Positions 9,901 through 17,369 of a stretch of 64,000 nt of DNA are shown here, one piece after another (within the stretch, counting starts at the first letter, position 1; the number at the start of each line of letters is the position of its first letter). A model generated the notes under the pieces. That model searched no databases and was not told where the DNA came from. It was given only the letters and a program-made list of their open reading frames with translations. The position numbers were made by a program, and so were the translations under genes. Origin of the DNA: an uncultured Lachnospiraceae bacterium (GTDB lineage Bacteria; Bacillota; Clostridia; Lachnospirales; Lachnospiraceae); contig CAJURT010000015.1 of NCBI GenBank assembly GCA_910588875.1, positions 11,418 through 75,417 on the forward strand, read 5' to 3'.

Positions 9901-10330
9901 ACCCATCGATGTTTATACGGTAATCCACCACCATCTCACTCTCATTTTGGAACAGGAATACCACGTCCTTCGTCCCGGCATTATAAAACACCTGTACAGC
10001 TGTGCCTTCCGGGGCATAGTTGGCATCGATGTCCAAATCCAGTTCGTAGACCTTCCCTTCTTTTGTTCCTAAAAGCTTCTCATACTTATTCTTGATACTT
10101 TTTCTGGAAGCCGCCAGCTGTAATGAAGAAAACTTAAACACTTCCCCCTGCTCTTCTGCTTCCCGGATGGCTCTGCGGAGTTCCCCTCCATCCACCAGGA
10201 ACAAGGCACTCTCTGACTCTCCTGCCGCAAATACAGTAGTTAAATTACCGCCCATATTCGTGGCTACCATCACCACGATCAGCATAAAAGCCACTAACCG
10301 ACGGTAGTTCCTGCGAATTCGATCCCACAT
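3992..10330 (-). CDS. Giant LPXTG wall-anchored surface protein 1 (beta-helix plus five stalk repeats)
   Basis: 2112 residues. The signal peptide is RRNYRRLVAFMLIVVMVATN, cleaved near TVFA-AGE. Residues 35-165 are a module shared with the next two giants. Residues 170-455 are Glu/Thr-rich. An island SRHEAAVVAVSLDEL breaks the linker. Conserved mid modules follow to about 760. Residues 760-1310 carry many GGSIxGNxAxxGGGI-type turns, expected to form a right-handed parallel beta-helix. From 1320 to 2010 five repeats of a Cna-B/DUF5979-like domain begin LEISK, LTVSK, LAVSK, LTVSK and LTVRK, each with an LKHG or LKNG strand and an LPxGxxY motif. A Gly/Pro spacer precedes LPKTG at residue 2075, a hydrophobic helix and the tail RKNKEED. 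The ATG at 10330 has GAGGGGG 9 nt upstream; longer readings would put about 28 residues before the conserved start. Probable adhesin; ligand unknown. Confidence 0.92.
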   Translation of the reverse strand: MWDRIRRNYRRLVAFMLIVVMVATNMGGNLTTVFAAGESESALFLVDGGELRRAIREAEEQGEVFKFSSLQLAASRKSIKNKYEKLLGTKEGKVYELDLDIDANYAPEGTAVQVFYNAGTKDVVFLFQNESEMVVDYRINIDGYEIEEVTVNPNSNNIEDEDASFAENYEAADMINDVADKPQAETVGSKETEEAEGDAAVAGPEEGTDGSDEIGSPEENAGESLEGNESAGSEETGESEEPETEEPTNGDSETENTEEEPESEPETEETEEEPETEGEAETEAEPETEEEAEEEDNADGELLGLSRHEAAVVAVSLDELGEEELTEEIGEETEAELEEETEEETEAEAEEETEAEEETDPETETGDEAGAEESESGTDDEDGDIEEETSVSGSEAEETGAGEPDASESQEDPEETTDIEGGSTAADEEKTEGAEDNAAGTGSDSEAESGDLDGNQSDEIEMEGQALEDDEIEFLGTLESKSLDTVTILDNINAKAVKIAWEDIEAIITGEEQVDCLVEYSVNLPEGASVKGADSVVQGENLYFAVELEEDYELVAVYADGQEMEALEEEVSQASASGWKSGSYVYLVEGVEGDLSVEVEVEEVHSVIPAAVYTAEAEDAVFTVNVPEDAFEEEVEFRARKITDEAVLEELSSQADEAVGESRTVAGILAYDLAFFTASDVEVEPGKPVSVSMSFKEEAVPKEMAEEASGISVVHFPEGEDAKTVTAVEETSVEELEFEAESFSTWAAVATREASINHDEGWIAAGNLKELHQALYPIDGKTEKIQVYLDNNIETDSYDGDYGWLIPVGTDVVIDLNGHTLTYGGIGIETERLFYIQGTLTIMDSSNGKGVINHNQDIDSAIYLTGSGTLNLEGGTITAGEGHTNNHGIEIDGWYAEFNMTGGSIEGNGNEAADGGGILLIKGTVKINGGSIRGNIAKNGGGICTHRSPVTINGGSIEGNKAIEHGGGINIGMDGVGSLTVNGGEIKENIAEKGNGGGIYTNPGTLTDINAGAKICQNRSEKEEPSAKEDPDGYNAGSGGGGIFSNGNLTIAGGEISGNVAKADGGGVYTDKDMNPDNWAKEASFLMTDGVISDNKADGEGGGIYFGWDGTIEGGSIMNNETYTRFDWGGGGVFIQTGVNVKMSSVLVTGNHADGFGGGVAGCPSGIVKIFTINGAAIYDNDASGTGMTDRTEEENKTQDKDAQREWTESNYHDYQDYYCQNESVVYGKMLGGGSANWRGSSNQKTSNGGYTETELITIGRFEKKSATYRMALTADPDGTSKAYAESSARVRITGNTSTTHGGGIMSNGHLELGEEGPEQPVHLEISKTVVGSKEGNENKEWNFTLSLSDAEGNPLQQDSIVCVTEEGETGELVPNTLLLENGQTTFVLKHGQKIIFDDLPEGTVYHVVEDEANQDGYLTQVSGSAESIAVEDENDATKVIGAEGQIRAQGETVRVDFFNKLVSDLTVSKFVAGESNAKDKDWEFVLTLKDEYGNALTTDPADGAFWLAFEKHTEKGITEEGTLPVDDKGQVLFMLRHGESITIKGIPVGTVYDVVEQEANKHGLQVKVTGSEGSTEIKDESDPEKVVGLEGSIQEGQTAEARFINARFGTLAVSKKVVGDEGAIHQEWEFELILNQKSSFLPPLSGSENDSGSGMQMSTLPYEITSEGKDPESGSLTFEVSEKEDGVWEGKAMFTLKHGETITIKDIPAGMAYKVSEVKANQDGFTANIIGSEDAVLIADEANEGKYKGAEGVILGGQDTTAGFINTKTNILTVSKLVKGDAAFSDYEWRFTLELKGMDDLEGNVEIPSIAYKGGSLIAGVEALPDGMVALKEGKAQFVLKHGQFITFVDLPVGITYTVTEDEANGHGFYVKVSGSEGSEVVADEKNSSRAAGLTGTIEDGKPVNADFINQKGRLTVRKVVRGNEADMAKEFPFTVTLEDKVINGKHGDMDFTDGVATFKLKNGDSAEATDLPVGVGYSVEEGDNSDYEVEFSNASGSIEAEGITVTCINTKNRKEDGDTPGGGNPGGGGSGGGNSPRGGSPTTDIGDHEVPLANYADGPTETIVESEVPLVPLPKTGDSRHKGMLLMLFGIAGLGALFSAAGLRKNKEED

Positions 10331-10392
10331 GTTTCTGATCCCCCTCTTCATTGCATGAAATCCATAAGTTTCTATATTTATATCTATAATCC

Positions 10393-10421
10393 AGTATATA
10401 CGAATAAGTTTCAAGTTTCAA
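10393..10421 (-). promoter_or_regulatory. SigA-type promoter of giant 1
   Basis: On the minus strand, -35 TTGAAA (10416-10421), a 17-bp spacer and -10 TATACT (10393-10398). The -35 is the first of two direct copies of TTGAAAC. Transcription would start about 55 nt before the chosen ATG. Confidence 0.65.
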
Positions 10422-10486
10422 TGGTTTTTTATTATTTTTTGTAAAATATATCCATCTGCCTGTTAGAGCGCCCCCATGGCGCACAA

Positions 10487-10527
10487 CAAAAAAAGAACCA
10501 CCCAAGCAATCTCTGCCCGGATGGCTC
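10487..10527 (-). terminator. Intrinsic terminator of giant 2
   Basis: The RNA stem GAGCCAUCCGGGCA pairs over all 14 positions with UGCUUGGGUGGUUC, four of them G-U wobbles, around a 5-nt loop. Seven U residues follow. It lies 42 nt past the stop of giant 2 and resembles the giant 3 terminator in sequence. Confidence 0.85.
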
Positions 10528-10568
10528 TTCCCGGAAAATATTTTCCTTTAAAATATCCTAACTATGCA

Positions 10569-13500
10569 TCAGTCCTCTTCCTTATTTTTCCTTAGGCCTG
10601 CCGCTGAGAAAAACGCTCCAATCCCGGCAATCCCAAACAAAGCCAGAAGTAAGCCTGCATGTCGGGCATCCCCGGTCTTCGGCAATGCCATCAACGGTAC
10701 CTCCTCTTCCTCTATCAGTTCCGTCACCGGCTCCGGGAAATTGGCCAGCGGCACCTCCGGGGTTACGATTGTTGTGGTCCGCGGAGGCGTGCTTCCACCG
10801 CCACCTCCGCCGCCTCCCGGCGGATTGTAAGGCGGGTTCTCCGGTTCGTCAAAGGTATTGGTAAACACAACCACATTGATATTGCCGCCAAGCTGGATAG
10901 TACCTGCCGCTTCACTCACAGAATTCCCGTCGATTGCAATGCTGGTTCCGTTTGCGCCGCCCTTGTCAATCTCTTCAATCTTGTAGGCCATGCCCTGGGG
11001 AAGGTTTTCCAGCTGAATGGCTTCATCCTTTTTCAGGGTTATAATGGCTTCTCCATTTTCAAAGGTTAGCTTTCCTCTGCTTCCATCCGGCTTTACCATA
11101 TCTGCCTGCCCTGAGAACGGACTTCCATCTGCAAGAGACAGGGAAATCTTAAAGGTAAACTCCTTGTCGGCTGCCTGGCCGCTTACCACCTTTTTCAAGG
11201 TAAGGTTACTGGATGGTGTATTCGTGACGACAAATGTAAAGAAATTGTCCCCACTGTTTTTTGTCACCTCTGCACTATAGCCATTCGGAACCTCAGAGAC
11301 ATGGTAAATGAAATCATTTCCCTCTTGATCCTGCTTTGGCAAATCTTTGACCGTTGCTTTCCATCCATTTTCCTCTGAAAGCTTAACAAAGCCTATATCC
11401 ACAAAATTCTCGCCGTCCTTGCTTTGCAGAATGCGGATATCCACTTCTTTTGGCCGGTTCTCCTCATAGCCTGAGTCGTTCCAGGCTTTTTCTATTGTAA
11501 GTTCCACCACTTCCTTCGGGGCACTGCCTATGATGACATCGCCATTGCTGCCGATTGCCGCACCCGGGCCGCTGCTGGAACCGGAAGTATTCCCTGTAAT
11601 GTATGTTTTCACCTGATCCAACCCGGTAACAGCGTCATCCGCTATCCCCGTCTTCGCATAAAAGGTCTTGCCAAAGACCTGGACAAAGCCGCCGTTTAAG
11701 GGCAATTCATTTCCTTCTGCATCTGTCCAGTGGTATGCGCCTCCGCCCAGCATAAACGGAGAAATCACCAGCTGTGCCGTCCCTGAATAATTCCCTGCAA
11801 GGTTCCCGCTCATCAAATAGAGGTCATTGTCTCCCCCATTCCCATGGATCACACCGCCGTCGGTCAGATAAATCTTTGTCCTGGAAGTCGGGCAGCCGGC
11901 AAGGGCAGCGCCATTTCCTTTTGCTCTGTCTGCCTGGTTTTTTGCAATTTCCACATTATAGAGCCAGAGAAGGCCATTTTCCAGCCGTTCGCTCTTTCCT
12001 CCATTGACATAGACGCCGCCTCCGCCAAAATTGGCCCCTGACAGCAGTGCCCTGGTATGGTTATTTGTGATGCTGCCTCCATAAATGGTGGCTGTACAGT
12101 TCATCTGTACAAACATACCGCCGCCGTTGGAGTAAGATTCGTTGCTGTCAATCGCGCCGCCGTACATGGTAAACTCTGGATGGTTATTTTTGAAAAACAC
12201 ATCGTTTTCCGGCCCGCCCAGGGAAATGCCGCCGCCGTCAAAAGAGGTGTTCCCGGAAATGGTTCCCCCGTGCATCTCCATCTTGCCATCATAGGCAATA
12301 AACACGCCGCCACCGGAGGTATAATAACCCTTTCTGCCAAAATCACCGCTCCGCTCGGTGGTATTGCCACTGATTTCCCCGCCATTCATGATGAAATGGC
12401 TGCCGGTCATCAGGGAAACACCCCCGCCATTATGGGCGCTGTTGTTCATGATTTTACCGCCCTTATTTAAAACAGCCGTGCCTTCATTGAGGTAGACGCC
12501 GCCTCCTCCTTCAAGCTGGTTCCCCAGGCTTTTGCTGCTGTTTTGCAAAACAGCCCCTTCATTAATCTCCAGACTGCCCTTCTTTGTAACCTTAACCAGG
12601 CCATAGCTTTGTACACCCTTGAGGGCACCTCCATCCAACACAATATTCTTCAGTTTCAGGGTGGCGCCTTTCTTCACGCTTACCATAACCCCTGTAAACG
12701 GGCCTGACAGGTCACGTTCCAGGATCACCCCCTGACCGTCCCATTCGGTATCCTCTTCTATGGATATTGTTCCGGTGACATATAGGATATTGGTCTTTTC
12801 CTCTTCCTCTTTTCCCTCATTAAATTTTCCCAATACCTCCATCGCCCGGCCAAAGGTTTTCACTGCCTGGTCCGCCGACAGGCCGTCGTTTGCGTCATCC
12901 CCCTTATCTCCAATATATACCCCCGGAAGATGCTTGGTGGAAACAGCCTGGATAAACAAATCATTTCTTCCCTGCAGTTCTTTTATGTTGTTATCCTTGG
13001 AGGTAATCTGAGTGGAAAACGATACCCGGTCCATACCTTCGGCAGTACCGCCAAGCCATTCGTAATTGTTCTCCTCAAAATAGTTCTCTGGCATCAAAAT
13101 GGTATCCTGCATCTTGGATGCCTTCATCAACTCCCATTCCGCATCCTTGGTAAAACGGAAATCCCCCAGTTCATTTCCTGATGTATTATTGTACACTGCA
13201 CCGGAATTCAGAACAAATTTCCCCGTAGTGACACAGACACCGCCGCAGGATGTATCTGACCCGTCCGCAATATTGCCGGTAATCACCGTATTTTCAAGGG
13301 TGATTTTGCTGCTGCCGCTGCTCTGCCTGATTCCGCCTACACCGCCTGTGCCCTGGGATTTGTTCCCTTCAATTTGGGTATCCCGCATAGATAAAGACGC
13401 TACCTCACAGTAAACCGTTGCTGCCCCGCCATCTGCCTTGGTGGCATTCTCGGATATCCTGCAATTCACAAAAGAAACATTTGCGCTGGATTTCAGGATA

Positions 13501-16500
13501 ATAATATTGCCATTACTGTAACTCATACCCGTACTTTCATTATTGGATATCGTACATTCCTCAAATGTCCTTACATTTGCCTCTGAACCCCCGGCAACAG
13601 ACACGATATTTTCACCCACGACATTTTCATTTATTGTGCAATGGGTGGCTGAAAACTGCCCGTCTCCATCGATATACAGTGCGGGCCGGTTCCCTGTGTT
13701 TCTCACGATCATCACATTTTCAAAGTGGGTATCCCCGCCATTGATGTGCACGCCTCCACCGACGTTTTCTGCAATCGCCGCATCTTTGATCTCCATCTTG
13801 CCACCGGCATGATAGATGCCCCCGCCATTGCCATATCCTTTAACCATGCTGCTGCTTTGCCGTATGGAGTTCCTTTCAATACACCCTCCGGACATGGTGA
13901 ATGTACCGGCATTATATACCCCGCCGCCATTGCTGTAACCGTACCCTCTTACCTCATTGCCTTCAATGCTGCCGGCCTCCATAACAAAGTTACCACTATT
14001 GTACACTCCGCCGCCATAGTAGCTTGTATTTATATTATTGCCAATAACCCCATCGGACATAGTGAAACTGGCCGTTGTCACCACATATACTCCGCCGCCA
14101 TAGTATGCACATGTATTCTTACTCACTCTGCCGCCGTTCATGATAAACTTACCGGCTGCATACACGCCGCCGCCATTCTTTTCAGCGCTGTTTCCCTCAA
14201 TTGCACCGCCTTCCATCTGGAAAACAGCCCCCTGATAGACATACACACCACCGCCATAGGAATCCGTTCCATTTATAATACTGCCGCCCTGCAAAACAAG
14301 AGTTGCACCTTTGTATACCTGGATACCGCCTTTCGCTTTATCGCCCTTTGCGCTGACAGCGCCGCCTTCAGCAGAAGAAGTGATTACCACTCTGGCTCCC
14401 TCTCCGCTGATATGGATCCCTTTATAAGTCTCATCTGTGGCATATATGGTCTTACCGTTCAAATCCAAAGTAAAAGATTTTCCGGCAAATGTGATCCGTT
14501 GGATTTCCACATCCGCTAAAAGGCGGATCGTCTCATCCCCATTTCCATCCAGAGCCCCAAAAGCCTGGCTCAGCGAGGCATAGGGCGTTCCGTCAACCTC
14601 CACGCCTCCCGCTGCCCCAAACACCACCAGTACCGGCGAGAAACTATCGGCCCTGAATACAAACTCGGTTTCCTTCGTATCCTCAACAGACGCCACAACT
14701 TCTGCCGCTTCTTTCTCCGGCAGATGCACTACAGAAATTCCCGTCAAACCTTGCTCATCTATCTCCTGGGGAACCACTGCCTCTTTATAACGGATATTCA
14801 CCTCAACCGCCTGCATCGGCTCCACTTCATTTCCAGTCTCCTGGGAAATAAAAGCAACATCATAAGCCAGCACTCCGGCTACAATCTGGCCTTCCTTCAA
14901 GGCAGCTTTGGCTTGGTCCGTAAGTTCTTGGACTGCTTCTTCCTCCGTAATCTTTACCACCTGCAAAGCCACTGCTTCCTCAAAGGCTCCATCCGGCGCA
15001 TTCACGGTGAAAACTGCATTGTCAACCGTGGCATTGTAAACCGTATCGGGAATAATCGGATCCAGTTCTTCCAATTCCACCTCGATTAGCAGATCCTCGG
15101 CCACCGCTTCTGCCACATAAAGGTGCGGATAGCCCTTCCACTCTGACGCGCTGGCTAAATATGCCGTATCCCCGGCCTCCTCCAGGGCTTCCCCATTGGC
15201 TGTCACATTGATGATCTCATACCCGGGTTCCGGTTCCACAGCAAAGTATAAATCTTCGCCTTCTGCCACGGTATCCGCGCCTTTTACCCTGGCTGCTTCC
15301 GGCAGGCTGACCACATAATCGATGTGATACCCTTCTGCATCATCCACCAGACCCTGGGTGGAAATGATCTCCTCAATATCCTCCCAGGCCACTTTCACTG
15401 CCCTGGCGTTGATGTTATCCAGGATCGTCACCGTATCAAAGGCCTTCCCTTCCAGCGCACCTAAAAGTTCAATCTCGTCGCCTTCCAGCGCCTGGCCTTC
15501 CATCTCGATCTCATCCGTCCCATCGCCGTTCCCATTGCCAGCCACACTGCCGCTGGCCTCACTCTCATCAGCAATGCTGCCATCCGGCTCCTCTGGCCCA
15601 TCGCTGTCGCCTTCCGCCGCTGCCGGGGTCTCTCCCGCTGCACTGCTTTCCCCTGAGCCATCTGCGCCCTCAGATGCATCTATGTCTCCAGCTTCCGGTT
15701 CTTTCGACTCATTTCCAGACCCGTCGGTTTCCTCAGCCGCAGCCCCATCCCCGGTGCCGTTGCCTTCTGTCTCAGCCTCCGACCCGCTCTCTGTCTCAGC
15801 CTCCGACGCTTCCTTTGTTTCCCTTTCCGGCTCTGTTTCCCTTTCTTCCCTGGTTTCCGCTTCGGTCTCAGCTTCCGATTCTTCCTCCGTTTCCACCTCA
15901 GTTTCAGCCTCTTCCTGAACTTCGTCTATCGGCTCTGCCTCAGTCAGGGCACTTCCATCCCCCTCAGCCAAGTCATCTAAGGAAACGGCCACAACCGCCG
16001 CCTCATGGCGGGACATGCTAAGCAGTTCCCCCTCTGCGCTGTCTGCGCCTTCGGCTTCTGCCTCAGATTCTGTTTCAAACTCTGCCTCGGCTTCGGTCTC
16101 AGGTTCTGCCTCAGCTTCCGTTTCCGGCTCTGCCTCCGGTTCAGTTTCATCCTCCGCCTCTGTTTCCGTAGCTTCCGGCTCTGCTTTCGTGGCTTCCGGC
16201 TCGTCTAATCCGGCATCATCTGTCTCAGCGCCGTCGCCTTCTGTCCCCGGCTCCTCAGTCCCGTCTGCCGTGTTCTCTTCCTCACTGCCGCCGGCTCCGC
16301 TTCCGGCTTCATCAGCCTCGTTTTCCGGCCTGTTGGCATCCTCTGCCCCCTCAGTCCCTTCCTGACTTCCATCTGCTGTGGTCTCCCCGCCTTCTCCTGC
16401 CTCGGCTGTCTCCTCATCCTTAGGAGCCACCACCTCCGCCTTCGGCTGGTCTGCCACATCATTGATCATGTCCGCTGCCTCGTAGTTCTCCGCATATGCA

Positions 16501-16988
16501 GCGTCCTCATCCTCTATATTCTTCGTGTTCGGGTTCACCGTCACCCCTTTGGTCTCATAACCATCGATGTTCACACGGTAATCCACCACCATCTCGCTCT
16601 CGTTCTCAAACAGGAAGATCACGTCTTTTGTCCCTGCATTGTAGAACACCTGCACTGACGTGCCCTCCGGCGCATAGCTGCCGTCGATGTCCAAATCCAG
16701 TTCGTAGACCTTCCCTTCCTTTGTCCCTAAAAGCTTCTCGTACTTGTTCTTGATGCTCTTCCTGGCCGCTGCCAGCTGCAGAGAGGAGAGTTTGAACACT
16801 TCCCCCTCTTCTTCTGCCTCCCGGATGGCTTTGCGGAGTTCGCCCCCATCCACCAGGAACAAGGCATTCTCTGATTCCCCTGCCGCGAATACGGTGCTCA
16901 GATTGCCGCCTACATTCGTGGACACCATCGCCACGGTCAGCATGAAGGCGATCAAGCGTCGGTAGTTCCTGCGAATTTGATTCCACAT
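10569..16988 (-). CDS. Giant LPXTG wall-anchored surface protein 2 (long beta-helix)
   Basis: 2139 residues, a paralogue of giants 1 and 3. The signal peptide RRNYRRLIAFMLTVAMVSTN ends near VFA-AGE. The shared N-terminal module is at 35-165, and Glu/Ala/Thr-rich linkers span about 170-510 around SRHEAAVVAVSLDDL. Mid modules contain FDTVTILDNINARAVKVAWE. Residues 806-1820 are beta-helix with GGGVY turns, interrupted by a YIGDKGDDANDGLSADQAVK segment of the kind that opens pectin-lyase-fold domains. A Cna-B domain begins LTIEKAWNDSGYEENRP and one DUF5979-like domain begins LTLKKVVSGQAADKEF. A Pro/Gly8 spacer, LPKTG at 2102, a membrane helix and RKNKEED end it. The ATG at 16988 has AGGAG 9 nt upstream; the GTG two codons earlier is too close to that site. 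Likely surface adhesin or wall-layer protein; function inferred only. Confidence 0.92.
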   Translation of the reverse strand: MWNQIRRNYRRLIAFMLTVAMVSTNVGGNLSTVFAAGESENALFLVDGGELRKAIREAEEEGEVFKLSSLQLAAARKSIKNKYEKLLGTKEGKVYELDLDIDGSYAPEGTSVQVFYNAGTKDVIFLFENESEMVVDYRVNIDGYETKGVTVNPNTKNIEDEDAAYAENYEAADMINDVADQPKAEVVAPKDEETAEAGEGGETTADGSQEGTEGAEDANRPENEADEAGSGAGGSEEENTADGTEEPGTEGDGAETDDAGLDEPEATKAEPEATETEAEDETEPEAEPETEAEAEPETEAEAEFETESEAEAEGADSAEGELLSMSRHEAAVVAVSLDDLAEGDGSALTEAEPIDEVQEEAETEVETEEESEAETEAETREERETEPERETKEASEAETESGSEAETEGNGTGDGAAAEETDGSGNESKEPEAGDIDASEGADGSGESSAAGETPAAAEGDSDGPEEPDGSIADESEASGSVAGNGNGDGTDEIEMEGQALEGDEIELLGALEGKAFDTVTILDNINARAVKVAWEDIEEIISTQGLVDDAEGYHIDYVVSLPEAARVKGADTVAEGEDLYFAVEPEPGYEIINVTANGEALEEAGDTAYLASASEWKGYPHLYVAEAVAEDLLIEVELEELDPIIPDTVYNATVDNAVFTVNAPDGAFEEAVALQVVKITEEEAVQELTDQAKAALKEGQIVAGVLAYDVAFISQETGNEVEPMQAVEVNIRYKEAVVPQEIDEQGLTGISVVHLPEKEAAEVVASVEDTKETEFVFRADSFSPVLVVFGAAGGVEVDGTPYASLSQAFGALDGNGDETIRLLADVEIQRITFAGKSFTLDLNGKTIYATDETYKGIHISGEGARVVITSSAEGGAVSAKGDKAKGGIQVYKGATLVLQGGSIINGTDSYGGGVYVYQGAVFQMEGGAIEGNSAEKNGGGVYAAGKFIMNGGRVSKNTCAYYGGGVYVVTTASFTMSDGVIGNNINTSYYGGGVYNSGNFVMEAGSIEGNEVRGYGYSNGGGVYNAGTFTMSGGCIERNSIRQSSSMVKGYGNGGGIYHAGGKMEIKDAAIAENVGGGVHINGGDTHFENVMIVRNTGNRPALYIDGDGQFSATHCTINENVVGENIVSVAGGSEANVRTFEECTISNNESTGMSYSNGNIIILKSSANVSFVNCRISENATKADGGAATVYCEVASLSMRDTQIEGNKSQGTGGVGGIRQSSGSSKITLENTVITGNIADGSDTSCGGVCVTTGKFVLNSGAVYNNTSGNELGDFRFTKDAEWELMKASKMQDTILMPENYFEENNYEWLGGTAEGMDRVSFSTQITSKDNNIKELQGRNDLFIQAVSTKHLPGVYIGDKGDDANDGLSADQAVKTFGRAMEVLGKFNEGKEEEEKTNILYVTGTISIEEDTEWDGQGVILERDLSGPFTGVMVSVKKGATLKLKNIVLDGGALKGVQSYGLVKVTKKGSLEINEGAVLQNSSKSLGNQLEGGGGVYLNEGTAVLNKGGKIMNNSAHNGGGVSLMTGSHFIMNGGEISGNTTERSGDFGRKGYYTSGGGVFIAYDGKMEMHGGTISGNTSFDGGGISLGGPENDVFFKNNHPEFTMYGGAIDSNESYSNGGGMFVQMNCTATIYGGSITNNHTRALLSGANFGGGGVYVNGGKSERLENGLLWLYNVEIAKNQADRAKGNGAALAGCPTSRTKIYLTDGGVIHGNGGDNDLYLMSGNLAGNYSGTAQLVISPFMLGGGAYHWTDAEGNELPLNGGFVQVFGKTFYAKTGIADDAVTGLDQVKTYITGNTSGSSSGPGAAIGSNGDVIIGSAPKEVVELTIEKAWNDSGYEENRPKEVDIRILQSKDGENFVDIGFVKLSEENGWKATVKDLPKQDQEGNDFIYHVSEVPNGYSAEVTKNSGDNFFTFVVTNTPSSNLTLKKVVSGQAADKEFTFKISLSLADGSPFSGQADMVKPDGSRGKLTFENGEAIITLKKDEAIQLENLPQGMAYKIEEIDKGGANGTSIAIDGNSVSEAAGTIQLGGNINVVVFTNTFDEPENPPYNPPGGGGGGGGSTPPRTTTIVTPEVPLANFPEPVTELIEEEEVPLMALPKTGDARHAGLLLALFGIAGIGAFFSAAGLRKNKEED

Positions 16989-17186
16989 ACTCACTCTCTC
17001 CTTTTCTTTTATTGCTTTGATTTATTTTTAACGTTCCCCTTCTGAAACGCATAGTTTTTAAGGCATGGCCGTCCCTGACAAAATGATATAATGCTTATGG
17101 CAAGGCAAATGAAGGTTATGGGAATACATTTTCAAGAAAATCATTAAAAATAGTTGAATTTTAACACCTGCAGGTATATACTGGGT

Positions 17187-17216
17187 ATTATATAGAAGTA
17201 TGGGAAATAATAACAA
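17187..17216 (-). promoter_or_regulatory. Probable promoter of giant 2
   Basis: On the minus strand, -35 TTGTTA (17211-17216), an 18-bp spacer and a perfect -10 TATAAT (17187-17192). The predicted leader is about 190 nt. A 10-bp palindrome ACCTGCAGGT at 17166-17175 falls just after the expected transcription start and could be an operator. Confidence 0.55.
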
Positions 17217-17269
17217 TACATAAACAGCATTATGTATTGTTGCCTTTTATTTATCTCTATTTGAACCAG

Positions 17270-17305
17270 ATAAAACCACCCGGGCAAGATGCTGCCCGGG
17301 TGGTT
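17270..17305 (-). terminator. Intrinsic terminator of giant 3
   Basis: A perfect 13-bp stem (AACCACCCGGGCA with TGCCCGGGTGGTT) closes a 6-nt loop and is followed on the minus strand by TTTTATC. It lies about 65 nt past the stop of giant 3, making giants 2 and 3 separate transcription units. Confidence 0.85.
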
Positions 17306-17369
17306 CCTCATTTTTCTTAATCTTATTATCCCATGCACCGCAGATGCATGTTATTGTCTGTCCGTCCTC

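Noticed and set aside
10331..10414. Upstream extension of giant 1 to an ATG at 10414
   Set aside because: It would put 28 extra residues before the conserved signal peptide and cover the promoter; the ATG at 10330 has a strong ribosome site and matches the paralogues.
13725..14519. Plus-strand frame of 264 codons within giant 2
   Set aside because: Antisense of the Gly-rich beta-helix repeats; open only because of repeated GGC/GGN codons.
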